DNA from: Sphingobacteriales bacterium
Lineage (GTDB): Bacteria; Bacteroidota; Bacteroidia; Sphingobacteriales; Sphingobacteriaceae
NCBI GenBank assembly: GCA_025353765.1
Contig: JANXOD010000016.1
Coordinates: 124,001-188,000 of the forward strand
Direction: 5' to 3'
DNA: 64,000 nt
The translations under genes were made by a program, and so were the position numbers. Positions 17,449 through 27,042 of this stretch are shown here, piece by piece (the first letter of the stretch is position 1; each line of letters begins with the position of its first letter). The notes beneath the pieces were generated by a model. The model was not told the DNA's origin. It was given only the letters and a program-made list of their open reading frames with translations, and ran no database searches.

Positions 17449-19365
17449 ATGGCCCGATTGAATTTACTGGAAGAAACCCGATTTGAAAAATTAGTGGTAA
17501 CGGTTTATCCCAACCAAAATATTGCTTCTAAACATATTGCACGCCGAATTGCAGATCTCATCATACACAAACAGAGCGCAAATGAAACAGCAGTATTAGG
17601 CTTAGCAACCGGCATTACGCCTATTGGCGTGTATGAAGAATTAGTGCGGCTGCACCAGGAAGAAAATCTGAGTTTCAAAAATGTAGTGACGTTTAATCTG
17701 GATGAATATTTCCCTATGAAACCTGCATCTGCACAAAGTTATGTGTGTTTTATGAAACAACATTTGCTTGATCATATAGATATAGATACGACTAATGTGC
17801 ACATTCCTGATGGTACATTGGCTCTGGAAGATATTCCGGCCTTTTGTCTGGATTATGAAAAAAGAATCACAGCGCTCGGCGGTTTAGATTTACAGATTTT
17901 AGGCATTGGCCGTACCGGGCATATTGGTTTTAATGAGCCGGGTTCTGCACCAAACTCCGGAACTCGTTTAGTTACTTTAGATGACCTTACACGCAGCGAT
18001 GCCTCCCGAGATTTTGGTGGAAAAATTCATGTTCCAACCAAAGCCATTACAATGGGCATCGGTACTATTTTCAAAGCCCGTGAAATTATCCTCATGGCCT
18101 GGAATAAAAAGAAAGCACCGATTATTAAAAAAGCGGTAGAAGGTGAAATCTCATCAGATGTACCGGCAACCTATCTTCAACTTTCTGATCATGTTGAATT
18201 TGTTTTAGATGAAGATGCTGCATCCGAATTAACCCGTTTTAATACTCCCTGGCTGGTTAAAGACTGTGTATGGGATGAAAAAACGATCAAGAAAGCAGTT
18301 ATATGGCTGGCCAATACTTTAGATAAACCCATTTTAAAATTAACAGAAGAAGATTATAATAACAATGGGATGGCGCAACTGGCCACAGAGAAGGGCCCTG
18401 TTTACAATATCAACATTCATATATTCAATAAAATTCAACATACTATTACGGGTTGGCCCGGGGGCAAAGCAAATGCAGATGACAGTCAGCGGCCCGAGCG
18501 TGCCAAACCCGATAAAAAACGAGTACTTCTTTTTTCGCCCCATCCGGATGATGATGTGATTTCTATGGGTGGTACGTTTATCCGTTTAGTTGACCAGGGG
18601 CATGATGTACATGTGGCTTATCAAACATCCGGCAATACCGCTGTTTGGGACGATGAAACTTTACGGCTTGTTGAATTTGCGAGAGATTTAAGCAAAACGG
18701 TTAGTCCGGATAACGATAAATTAGATTCCCTTTATACAGAAATGAGGCAATTTTTGGAAAGCAAACAGCCAAACCAGATGGATACCAAAGAGATCCAAAC
18801 CGTTAAAGGACTGATACGTAAAGGAGAGGCTTTTACTGCTGCCCGTTTTGCCGGACTCGAAGACTATCACATTCATTTTATGGCTTTGCCCTTTTATGAG
18901 CGGGCTAAAACTCAGCGCAACCCAATTACGGAAGACGATATCCGGCTCACGGTAGATCTTTTACAACAGGTAAAACCACACCAAATCTTTGCAGCAGGTG
19001 ATTTTGCCGATCCGCATGGTACACATAAAGTTTGTTTTGATGTGATTTTACAGGCGTTAAATCGTCTTAAACAGGAGGAGTGGTTGAAAGATTGCTGGTT
19101 ATGGTTATATCGAGGTGCCTGGCATGAGTTTGAAACATATGAAATTGAAATGGCTGTTCCCTTATCTCCGCAAGAAGTGGAACGCAAACGATATGCTATT
19201 TTTAAACATCAATCCCAGAAAGACCGCCCTGTCTTCCCGGGAGATGATTCGAGAGAATTTTGGGTTCGTGCGGAAGACCGCACACGTGAAACTGCAAAAG
19301 CCTATGATAAACTTGGTTTAGCAGAATATGAAGCCATGGAAGCATTTGTGAGGTGGAGGTTTTAA
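17449..19365 (+). CDS. nagB: Glucosamine-6-phosphate deaminase fused to a PIG-L/LmbE-type deacetylase domain
   Basis: A 638-residue two-domain enzyme. Residues 1 to about 275 form a GlcN6P deaminase: GLATGITPIGVYEEL, FNLDEYFPMKP and IGRTGHIGFNEPGS are the substrate and catalytic blocks. This half converts glucosamine-6-phosphate to fructose-6-phosphate and ammonia. After a linker, residues about 350-638 form a PIG-L/LmbE zinc deacetylase domain with the metal motif HPDDD at residues 365-369 and a later DPHGTHK. The two halves could deacetylate an N-acetyl-glucosamine derivative and then deaminate it, but the coupling is inferred. Long NagB proteins of this size are known in Bacteroidetes. The adjacent anmK and NagX-type genes support an amino-sugar recycling context. 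Confidence 0.93.
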   Translation: MARLNLLEETRFEKLVVTVYPNQNIASKHIARRIADLIIHKQSANETAVLGLATGITPIGVYEELVRLHQEENLSFKNVVTFNLDEYFPMKPASAQSYVCFMKQHLLDHIDIDTTNVHIPDGTLALEDIPAFCLDYEKRITALGGLDLQILGIGRTGHIGFNEPGSAPNSGTRLVTLDDLTRSDASRDFGGKIHVPTKAITMGIGTIFKAREIILMAWNKKKAPIIKKAVEGEISSDVPATYLQLSDHVEFVLDEDAASELTRFNTPWLVKDCVWDEKTIKKAVIWLANTLDKPILKLTEEDYNNNGMAQLATEKGPVYNINIHIFNKIQHTITGWPGGKANADDSQRPERAKPDKKRVLLFSPHPDDDVISMGGTFIRLVDQGHDVHVAYQTSGNTAVWDDETLRLVEFARDLSKTVSPDNDKLDSLYTEMRQFLESKQPNQMDTKEIQTVKGLIRKGEAFTAARFAGLEDYHIHFMALPFYERAKTQRNPITEDDIRLTVDLLQQVKPHQIFAAGDFADPHGTHKVCFDVILQALNRLKQEEWLKDCWLWLYRGAWHEFETYEIEMAVPLSPQEVERKRYAIFKHQSQKDRPVFPGDDSREFWVRAEDRTRETAKAYDKLGLAEYEAMEAFVRWRF

Positions 19366-19425
19366 TACAAGCATCAGATATCTAAAAAAATCGCTAAGTT
19401 TAATCTTACTCAGCCTTAAAAGTGT

Positions 19426-20586
19426 ATGCCTGCAAGCTCCCAACTGAAAACTGTAAACTCAAGACTCCGCTCTCTCGATGTTTTTCGTGGCATAACTGTT
19501 GCTGCCATGATCCTGGTCAATAACCCGGGTGATTGGGGACATATTTACGCTCCATTAGAACATGCTGAATGGAATGGATGCACGCCTACGGATTTAATCT
19601 TCCCATTTTTTCTGTTCATTGTTGGCGTATCCATCAGCTATGCTTTAGGCAATAAAAAAGAAAACCCTACAGATCATTCAAAATTGATTTGGACGGCAGC
19701 AAAGAGGGCTATGATTCTATTTGCATTGGGCGTATTTGGTTCTCTTTTCCCAAAAGTATTTACAGAACCTGTGGAAGCATTTCAAACCGTGCGTATTCCG
19801 GGAATATTGCAACGTATTGCGGTGGTTTTTTTCATTTCGGCGGTGTTATTCATAAAAACAAATACCAAAACTCAATTTCGTATCATGATCGTCTTACTAG
19901 CTGGTTATTGGGCCATGATGACTTTCATACCCGTACCTGGCGTAGGCTTTGCAAACCTGGAGAAAGAAACTAATTTGGGGGCCTGGCTTGATCGGGTCCT
20001 TTTAACATCATCCCATTTATGGAAAAACTCTATCACCTGGGATCCGGAAGGAATTTTAGGTAGTATACCATCTATTGCTACCGGCTTATTTGGAGTTTTA
20101 ATAGGCACCTGGTTAAAGAGAAAAGATAAAAACGATGCTGAAAAAATATCCTGGATGTTCTCCATAGGTGTATTAGCAACCATTTTAGGTTTATTGTGGG
20201 ATCTAAACTTCCCCATAAACAAGGCTCTTTGGACCAGTTCTTATGTGCTTTATACCGGGGGTTTAGCAACTATTGGCCTGGCCTTATGTTATTGGTTAAT
20301 CGATGTGCAAGGTTATAAGTGGGGAACAAAGCCCTTTGTAGTATATGGTGTAAATGCGATAACAGTATTTGTTTTATCTGTAGTGATCGCAAAATCGCTA
20401 AATGCGATACAGGTGAAAATGACTGATGGTAAAATAGTAAGTGCTAAAACATGGATGTATGAGGCTGTTTATACTCCATATTTTTCTCCCGTAAATGCAT
20501 CATTGGCGGGAGCTTTAACATTTGTTCTCATTTGGCTCGGCATACTGTGGTGGATGTACAATAAAAAAATCATCATCAAAATTTAG
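19426..20586 (+). CDS. nagX: Multi-pass membrane acyltransferase, HGSNAT/NagX (DUF5009) type
   Basis: A 386-residue integral membrane protein with about ten hydrophobic helices. The N-terminal signature is LRSLDVFRGITVAAMILVNNPG, then DLIFPFFLFIVGVSISYAL. This is the motif of the heparan-alpha-glucosaminide N-acetyltransferase/NagX family. Eukaryotic members move acetyl from acetyl-CoA onto glucosamine across a membrane. The bacterial substrate is not established. The gene follows the NagB fusion by 60 nt on the same strand, which strengthens an amino-sugar role. The first 15 residues before LRSLDV are not conserved, so the start may lie slightly downstream. Confidence 0.88.
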   Translation: MPASSQLKTVNSRLRSLDVFRGITVAAMILVNNPGDWGHIYAPLEHAEWNGCTPTDLIFPFFLFIVGVSISYALGNKKENPTDHSKLIWTAAKRAMILFALGVFGSLFPKVFTEPVEAFQTVRIPGILQRIAVVFFISAVLFIKTNTKTQFRIMIVLLAGYWAMMTFIPVPGVGFANLEKETNLGAWLDRVLLTSSHLWKNSITWDPEGILGSIPSIATGLFGVLIGTWLKRKDKNDAEKISWMFSIGVLATILGLLWDLNFPINKALWTSSYVLYTGGLATIGLALCYWLIDVQGYKWGTKPFVVYGVNAITVFVLSVVIAKSLNAIQVKMTDGKIVSAKTWMYEAVYTPYFSPVNASLAGALTFVLIWLGILWWMYNKKIIIKI

Positions 20587-20679
20587 TCTATCATTTGATT
20601 TTATATTATCATTCAAACAATAGACTACTTGTTATGTTAAATACTATCTTCAAATAATAAATCTTACTATTAAAAAATT

Positions 20680-23526
20680 ATGAAATTAAACAAATTCTTT
20701 ATCTATGGTTTAGCGACGGCATTCTCTGTATATAGCTATACGGCAACGGCGCAAACCAAGGTTAAACCAACGGTAAAAATAGTTGCGGTTAATAAACCGG
20801 CTAAAGATCTTATCCCTCTGGATATTAATGTAAAAATGGGCAAGCTTGCCAATGGCTTTACTTATTTCATCCGTAAAAACACAGAACCCAAGAACAGGGT
20901 TACGCTATACCTGGCTAATAAGGTGGGCTCTGTTTTAGAAAATGATGATCAGCAGGGTTTAGCGCATTTAATGGAACACATGAGTTTTAATGGGACTAAA
21001 AACTTTCCTAAAAATGAATTGGTAAGTTATCTCCAAAAATCTGGTGTCCGGTTTGGTGCAGATTTAAATGCATATACCAGTTTTGATGAAACGGTATATC
21101 AATTACCCATTCCGAGCGACGATCCTGTAATACTTAAAAACGGCATACAAATTATGCGTGACTGGGCTCAGGATGCGACCTTAGATGTAGCAGAAATTAA
21201 TAAGGAACGCGGCGTAGTTCTGGAAGAAAAACGATTAGGTAAAGGTGCCGGTCAACGGCTTCAGGAGAGATATCTTCCCGTTATCTTTAATCATTCCCGT
21301 TATGCCAGTCGTTTGCCTATTGGTACAGAAGAGGTATTGAAAAATTCCAAGCCAGAAGCTATCAAAGCATTTTATAAAGATTGGTATCGCCCGGATTTGC
21401 AAGCATTAATTGTAGTTGGTGATATTGATGTAAATGCGATGGAAAAAGTAATTAAAGCGAAGTTCTCTGATCTGAAAAATTCTTTAAAAGAACGCAACCG
21501 CACCAAATACACTATTCCGCTGACAAGCAAAAATCAGTTTATAAGCGTAACCGATAAAGAGTTTCCGGTTACTGCAGCCCAGATCTATATTAAACACCCC
21601 GAAACAGAACTTAAAACGGTTACAGATTATCGTAACAGCATCATTCGTTCGTTATTTAACACCATGCTGCAAGACCGTTATACCGAATTAACCAAACAAG
21701 CCGATCCTCCTTTTTTACAAGGCGGAGCAGATATAAGTGGTTTTTTGGCAGGCTTAGATGTATATAATGCATTCGTAGTAGCTAAACCAGGCGAACTGGC
21801 TAAAGGATTTAAAGCAGTTTTAACGGAAACAGAGCGTGTAAAAAGGTTTGGTTTTACTCAAACCGAATTAGATCGGGCTAAACTAGATTATCTTACTCAG
21901 ATGGAGTCTTCTGTTAAAGAAAAAGACAAAACTCCATCGGAAAGTTTTGTGAACGAATATTTACGATACTTTCTAAAAGGAGAAGCCAGTCCGGGTATTG
22001 AGTATGAATATAATCTGGCCAAAAGTGTATCACCTGGTATAAGTTTAGCGGAAGTAAATGGTTTAGCTAAAGAATATATTACCGATGTAAACCGTGATGT
22101 GATTATACTGGGGCCTGAAAAGGATAAAGATAAATTGCCTGACGAAGCAACCGTAAATTCATGGATAAGCAGCGTAACACAAGAAAATATTATAGCTTAT
22201 ACCGATCAGGTATCAAACAAACCTTTATTAGAAATTAAGCCAGCACCGGGGAAAGTAATTAGCGAAACAACTACACCGGAGTTAGGAATTACTGAATTAA
22301 AGTTAAGCAATGGTGTTAAGGTGGTTCTTAAACCTACTGATTTTAAGAACGATGAAGTTAATTTTTCGGCATTCAGTCCCGGAGGAACATCTTTATATAA
22401 TGATGCAGATTACCAGTCAGCTGCTAATTCTGCTACGGTTGTAAAAGGTGGTGGAGTAGGTGAATTTAATTCCTTACAACTTCCTAAATTATTAATAGGC
22501 AAACAGGTAGTTGTATCTCCTTTCATTTCAGAGCGCAGTGAGGGCCTCTCTGGTTATTCTACACCAAAAGATTTGGAAACAGCTTTGCAATTAACCTATT
22601 TATATTTCACCCATCCACGTAAAGATGAGGAGATTTTCAAAGGATTTATTAGCAAGCAAAAAGGAAGTTTAGCAAACCGCGAAAATGATCCGAACAGTGT
22701 ATTTAGCGATACGGTATCGGCGGTATTAGGAAACTATAATATCCGCCGTACAGGGCCAAATTTACAAAAAGTTGATCAGATCAGTCTGGATAAATCATTT
22801 GAAATTTACAAAGATCGTTTTGCGGATGCCAGCGACTTTACCTTCACTTTTGTAGGGAATTTTGATGTTCAAAAGATCAAACCTTTATTAGAGCAATATC
22901 TTGGAAGCCTGCCTTCTACTAATCGTAAAGAAGAAGCCCGTGATCTGGGGATTAAAACTCCGGCCGGAAAAATAACTAAAACGGTTTATAAAGGGCAGGA
23001 GCCTAAAGCAACTGTTCGTTTAGTATATAGTGGAGACTATACCTATAATGATGATAATAATAATCAATTGGATGCATTGGCAGAAGTGCTCACCATTAAA
23101 CTAATTGAGCGTTTGCGTGAAGATGAAAGCGGTGTTTACGGTGTAGGTGCACGTGCCAGTCATAATAAATATCCTCAGGGCCGCTATTCATTAAGCATTT
23201 CTTTTGGTTGTGCGCCGGAGAATGTAGAGAAGCTAATTGCTGCTACCTTGGAGGAGATTAATAAAATAAAACAAAATGGTGCACAGGCGGTGGATGTAGA
23301 AAAATTCTTGGCAGAAGAACGCCGCACTACAGAAACTCAACTAAAAGAAAACAGTTTTTGGCTAAGTTATTTAAACGGGCAGCTTCAAAATAATGAAGAT
23401 CCGAAAGAAATACTAACTTACCTAAATTCTTTAAAGAAAATAACCCCTGCAAGTTCAAAAGTAACAGTTAATAAATATTGCGGAGATAATTGTGTCCGTT
23501 TGGTGTTGTTGCCGGAGAAGAAATAA
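20680..23526 (+). CDS. M16 family zinc metallopeptidase, exported
   Basis: A 948-residue pitrilysin/insulinase-type protease. A signal peptide covers about residues 1-24 (ending TATAQ). The inverted zinc motif is H96-LMEH-100 in QQGLAHLMEHMSFNGTKNF. The third ligand is probably in EINKERGVVLEEKRLG about 75 residues later. The C-terminal half (from about residue 540) repeats the fold without a zinc motif and carries the usual R/Y region (LIERLREDESGVYGVGA) that binds substrate. It probably degrades peptides in the periplasm. It is a single gene with its own strong terminator. Confidence 0.95.
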   Translation: MKLNKFFIYGLATAFSVYSYTATAQTKVKPTVKIVAVNKPAKDLIPLDINVKMGKLANGFTYFIRKNTEPKNRVTLYLANKVGSVLENDDQQGLAHLMEHMSFNGTKNFPKNELVSYLQKSGVRFGADLNAYTSFDETVYQLPIPSDDPVILKNGIQIMRDWAQDATLDVAEINKERGVVLEEKRLGKGAGQRLQERYLPVIFNHSRYASRLPIGTEEVLKNSKPEAIKAFYKDWYRPDLQALIVVGDIDVNAMEKVIKAKFSDLKNSLKERNRTKYTIPLTSKNQFISVTDKEFPVTAAQIYIKHPETELKTVTDYRNSIIRSLFNTMLQDRYTELTKQADPPFLQGGADISGFLAGLDVYNAFVVAKPGELAKGFKAVLTETERVKRFGFTQTELDRAKLDYLTQMESSVKEKDKTPSESFVNEYLRYFLKGEASPGIEYEYNLAKSVSPGISLAEVNGLAKEYITDVNRDVIILGPEKDKDKLPDEATVNSWISSVTQENIIAYTDQVSNKPLLEIKPAPGKVISETTTPELGITELKLSNGVKVVLKPTDFKNDEVNFSAFSPGGTSLYNDADYQSAANSATVVKGGGVGEFNSLQLPKLLIGKQVVVSPFISERSEGLSGYSTPKDLETALQLTYLYFTHPRKDEEIFKGFISKQKGSLANRENDPNSVFSDTVSAVLGNYNIRRTGPNLQKVDQISLDKSFEIYKDRFADASDFTFTFVGNFDVQKIKPLLEQYLGSLPSTNRKEEARDLGIKTPAGKITKTVYKGQEPKATVRLVYSGDYTYNDDNNNQLDALAEVLTIKLIERLREDESGVYGVGARASHNKYPQGRYSLSISFGCAPENVEKLIAATLEEINKIKQNGAQAVDVEKFLAEERRTTETQLKENSFWLSYLNGQLQNNEDPKEILTYLNSLKKITPASSKVTVNKYCGDNCVRLVLLPEKK

Positions 23527-23548
23527 ATAGAAAATTGTAAATCTTTAC

Positions 23549-23582
23549 AGCCGGTAAGTTTAAAACTTATCGGCTTTTTTTA
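23549..23582 (+). terminator. Terminator of the M16 peptidase gene
   Basis: The arms AGCCGGTAAGTTT and AAACTTATCGGCT (one G-T pair) form a long hairpin, followed by a run of T. It lies 22 nt after the stop. Confidence 0.85.
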
Positions 23583-23620
23583 TCTTTAAAATAGATTATA
23601 TGATAGCTGAAATATAAGGA

Positions 23621-24415
23621 ATGAAAATATTAAATATTCTTAACGGGGATGCTACTTTGTATAAATTCAGGCAAACTGCATTATCAGGTGATGTATTAGT
23701 TTGGAGAGAAACGCTTTCAGAAGGACCTGTACTTGCAGATTCTGAAAAGGCGTTTTTTAAATTGCGCTCTGATTGGATAAGCAAAGTTTACAACTCTAAT
23801 GCTGAAGAATATCAAAAGCAGGTAATAGATGAATTTAGCCGCTTAAAGACATACTCAGATTACGATGAGATTTTATTCTGGTTTGAATTTGATTTGTACT
23901 GCCAGATCAATTTGATCTTTTTACTTAGTTTTTTTCAGGATAAAATATTAGGTAAGACAGTCTTATCACTGATCTGCCCTAATCAACATCCAAATCATAG
24001 CGATTTTAGGGGTATCGGTCAGTTATCTCCCCAAGAATTATCAGAATTAACTGATCAAAAATTATATTTAAATAAGCAGGATATCCATATAGCTGTAGAA
24101 GCTTGGGAAGTTTATGCTTCAGATGATAAAAAGAAGATGGAAAATTTTCTAAAGAAAGATTTTGGTCAGTTAAGTAAATTGCATCCGGCATTAATAGCTC
24201 ATTTAGATCGGTTTCCTGATAAAGAAACCGGCCTTAATAAAGTTGAAGACCTCTTAATAACCATTATAAAAACAGGAATAACAGATCGCAAAAGTATTTA
24301 CCAGGAATTTTGGAAGACAACTGCTATTTATGGAATGGGCGATGCTCAGATAGATTTATACATAAAGAAGCTAATCAATAATAGAAACATCGTTCACTTA
24401 AAAGAATATGAATAA
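23621..24415 (+). CDS. DUF1835 domain protein
   Basis: A 264-residue protein. The N-terminal half begins with MKILNILNGDATLYKFRQTALSGDVLVWRE and continues WRETLSEGPVLAD, the signature of DUF1835. The C-terminal half is helical, ends near a winged-helix-like segment (TDRKSIYQEFWKTTAIYGMGDAQ), and probably corresponds to the domain usually paired with DUF1835. The biochemical role is unknown. There is no signal peptide, so it should be cytoplasmic. The stop overlaps the start of the SDR gene by 8 nt, which implies translational coupling and perhaps a shared function. Confidence 0.85.
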   Translation: MKILNILNGDATLYKFRQTALSGDVLVWRETLSEGPVLADSEKAFFKLRSDWISKVYNSNAEEYQKQVIDEFSRLKTYSDYDEILFWFEFDLYCQINLIFLLSFFQDKILGKTVLSLICPNQHPNHSDFRGIGQLSPQELSELTDQKLYLNKQDIHIAVEAWEVYASDDKKKMENFLKKDFGQLSKLHPALIAHLDRFPDKETGLNKVEDLLITIIKTGITDRKSIYQEFWKTTAIYGMGDAQIDLYIKKLINNRNIVHLKEYE

Positions 24416-25157
24416 AACTTACATTATTAGCGGAGCCGGAAGTGGTATAGGGAAAGCTATTGTTGAACAGCTTGCAGCAGATGGAAATACGTGTATTTTA
24501 TTAGGCCGAGATGAAACCAAACTTAAACATGTTCTATCCACTCTATCAGGAAATCATATGGTAATTTCTGCTGATATCCGTTCAATTGAAAGCCTTCAAC
24601 AGGCATCAGCTCATTTAAAAAATCAGAAAATAGATGGCATCATAGCAAATGCAGGTATTGGCGGCGAAAATCAATGGGGAGAAAAAGACCGTTGGAATGA
24701 TATCCTTTCAACTAATCTTACCGGAACTTATAAGTTGGTCAATTCCTTTTTACCACAATTGAAATTATCTGCTTCCTCATACAAACATATCCTCATCACA
24801 TCTTCTGTTTTAGCACGATTGGGTGTGGCAAATTATTCTGCTTATTGCGCCAGTAAAGCCGGCTTATTAGGATTGATGCGTTCATGGGCCATTCAATTTG
24901 CACCGGATAATATCCTGGTAAATGCTATTTGTCCGGGTTGGGTAGATACAGACATGGCGCAGCAAGGCTTACAGGGAATTGCAGATGATATTGGGATAAC
25001 AAAAGATGAATTTTACAATGTGGCTATGCAAAGTGTTCCTCTGCGCAAAATGAGCCAGCCACAAGAGATTGCCGATCTGGTTTCTTATTTACTAAAGCAA
25101 CAATCTATCACCGGGCAGGCATTAGATATTAACGGCGGTGCAGTGATGAATAGTTAA
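24408..25157 (+). CDS. SDR family NAD(P)-dependent oxidoreductase
   Basis: A 249-residue short-chain dehydrogenase. The nucleotide-binding motif GAGSGIGKAI lies at residues 9-18. The NAG structural motif is in IIANAGIGG, the catalytic Ser in ILITSSVLARLG, and the YxxxK motif is Tyr146-CASK150. PGWVDTDMA follows, as in classical SDRs. The substrate cannot be read from the sequence. The start ATG sits within the end of the DUF1835 gene (8-nt overlap), so the pair is coupled. The stop overlaps the stop of the convergent GHL10 gene by 4 bp. Confidence 0.93.
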   Translation: MNKTYIISGAGSGIGKAIVEQLAADGNTCILLGRDETKLKHVLSTLSGNHMVISADIRSIESLQQASAHLKNQKIDGIIANAGIGGENQWGEKDRWNDILSTNLTGTYKLVNSFLPQLKLSASSYKHILITSSVLARLGVANYSAYCASKAGLLGLMRSWAIQFAPDNILVNAICPGWVDTDMAQQGLQGIADDIGITKDEFYNVAMQSVPLRKMSQPQEIADLVSYLLKQQSITGQALDINGGAVMNS

Positions 25158-26707
25158 GGATTTAATGCTGTTTTTAATGTACTTGTTTTAACTTCCACCA
25201 AATTTGAATTAAGACTCTCATTTTTTAGCCGGTCAATGGACGTAACTACATAGGTGTATCTTTTATCCGGCAGAATAGTTTTATCGAAATAGCTGGTTTG
25301 CGAAGCATCAAATGATATTTTTAATATGTTTTTTGCCTGGTCAGTTCTAATTTCTTCACCTTCATCAAAACGATAAATCACATAGCCATAAGCCATGTCT
25401 CCATCTGTTGCTTTTGTAGGAGCCTGCCAGTTCATCTGGACACCGTTTCCCAAAATTATCGCCTGTAATTGTTGCGGAGCATTGGGACTTATAGCATCTA
25501 ACCATAACATGGCAGGCTGCAATGCCGGATAACAATAGAACTCTGTACACAAAGAATCATTCACACCAGCCAAATTATCGGTTAAAGACTTAGAACTAAA
25601 GAATACACTACCCTGTACACGAGTGTTTTTTCTTAAATAGCGTATCTGATCTGGTATTTGATGCGGATTGTTCCATCCTGCCCGCTTTTCTGTTACGCGA
25701 TAGGCCCCCTGCCCAATATATACATGTTTACCAAAAGCATTATTACTCCACCAATCTACCAACTTTTCATAAGGTGCAGCCTTGTAGTAAAAAGGGAAAT
25801 ATATTTGCGGGTTGATATAATCAAGCCAACCAGATTTTGTCCACTTGCGGGCATCCGCATATAATTGGCTGTATCCATCAAAACCATTACTCTCAGAACC
25901 ATCCGGATCCTGTGATTTGTTTCTCCATATCCCAAATGGACTGATTCCAAACTTCACGTATTTTTTAGCCGTATGTATGCTGTCGGTTAAAACATGGATC
26001 AGTGTATCTATATTATGCCTGCGCCAATCGCCAATGGTTGAAAAGCTTGTCCCATATTTATGAAATGCTTCCTCATCATGAATGGTTTGGTTATTTTCGG
26101 GATAAGGATAAAAGTAATCATCAAAATGTACACCATCTATGTCATAATTTTTAACCACATCCATAATTACCTGTACAATGTAGTCTCGTACTTCCGGTAT
26201 ACCGGGATTGAATAATTTTTTGCCTCCGAAAGTAAAAAACCATTCCGGCTTTTGTTTAGTGATATGTTGTGCATCGGTATGGGAGTCTATCAAATCAAAT
26301 GTAGCCCGATATGGATTAAACCAGGCATGTAATTCCATCCCCCGTTTATGCGCTTCTACAATTGCAAAATCTAGCGGATCATAGAAAGGGCTTGGTGCTC
26401 GTCCCTGTTTCCCTGTTAAAAAGCGACTCCATAATTCACGGCCTCTGCCATATAGAGCATCTGTTGCAGGTCTTATTTGCAACATAATGGCATTTATTCC
26501 GCTTTGTTGATGATTGTCTAAAATATGTATCAATTCACTTTTTTGAGCTTCGGTAGATAATCCCGGCTTTGAGGGCCAGTCTATATTTACAACTGTCGCA
26601 AGCCAGGCTCCTCTAAATTCACGCTTAGGCGGAACAAGAGTTTGAGAAAATAGAAAAGGGGAACTTAGTATAAGGAGAGCTATTAAAACTACGTACTTTT
26701 TAATCAT
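25154..26707 (-). CDS. GHL10/DUF187-type glycoside hydrolase-like protein, exported
   Basis: A 517-residue protein when started at the ATG at 26707, which gives a compact signal peptide (MIKKYVVLIALLILSSPFLFS). The catalytic domain begins with PPKREFRGAWLATVVNIDWP and contains MLQIRPATDALY, AWFNPYRATFD and DIDGVHFDDYFYPYP. This is the signature of the glycosyl-hydrolase-like family DUF187/GHL10. An Fn3-like domain follows from about residue 415. The family is thought to act on envelope or extracellular glycans, but the substrate is unproven. A possible lipobox is absent, so it is likely periplasmic or secreted. Confidence 0.92.
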   Translation of the reverse strand: MIKKYVVLIALLILSSPFLFSQTLVPPKREFRGAWLATVVNIDWPSKPGLSTEAQKSELIHILDNHQQSGINAIMLQIRPATDALYGRGRELWSRFLTGKQGRAPSPFYDPLDFAIVEAHKRGMELHAWFNPYRATFDLIDSHTDAQHITKQKPEWFFTFGGKKLFNPGIPEVRDYIVQVIMDVVKNYDIDGVHFDDYFYPYPENNQTIHDEEAFHKYGTSFSTIGDWRRHNIDTLIHVLTDSIHTAKKYVKFGISPFGIWRNKSQDPDGSESNGFDGYSQLYADARKWTKSGWLDYINPQIYFPFYYKAAPYEKLVDWWSNNAFGKHVYIGQGAYRVTEKRAGWNNPHQIPDQIRYLRKNTRVQGSVFFSSKSLTDNLAGVNDSLCTEFYCYPALQPAMLWLDAISPNAPQQLQAIILGNGVQMNWQAPTKATDGDMAYGYVIYRFDEGEEIRTDQAKNILKISFDASQTSYFDKTILPDKRYTYVVTSIDRLKNESLNSNLVEVKTSTLKTALNP

Positions 26708-26728
26708 AGAAATCAAACGAATATCCAA

Positions 26729-27042
26729 AGTGTTAAAGGTAATAATATCAGTTAATCCGGTATAACGCCTTTTTATTATTTTTATGCCTGCATCTTTTTC
26801 AAAACAGATTGCTTCTTTTACGATGTAAAACTCTTAATATTGCATTAACTATTATAAATTTGAAGACTAAGGAGTGGTTATTGACCACAAGTAGTGCAGG
26901 TTAAACAGAAATTAGTAACAATAAAAATACATTGCTGCAGTTATACTGGATAAAAGACAGAGGTTTCTTCTGGAATAATATTTGATTAATTAATTTTTAT
27001 AAAAATAATACACATTAAATAATTGAACAAAACATATTAATA
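26729..27042. other. Intergenic region without recognised gene
   Basis: About 310 bp of AT-rich sequence between the GHL10 gene (minus) and the coiled-coil gene (plus), so it should hold two divergent promoters. I see only a short 5-bp hairpin (GTGGT/ACCAC at 26874-26888) and no convincing TAnnTTTG box or small open frame. Confidence 0.4.

Noticed and set aside
20584-20626. Loose inverted repeat (AGTCTAT / ATAGACT) after the NagX-type gene
   Set aside because: The stem is short and imperfect with a long loop and no T-tract, so it is too weak to call as a terminator.
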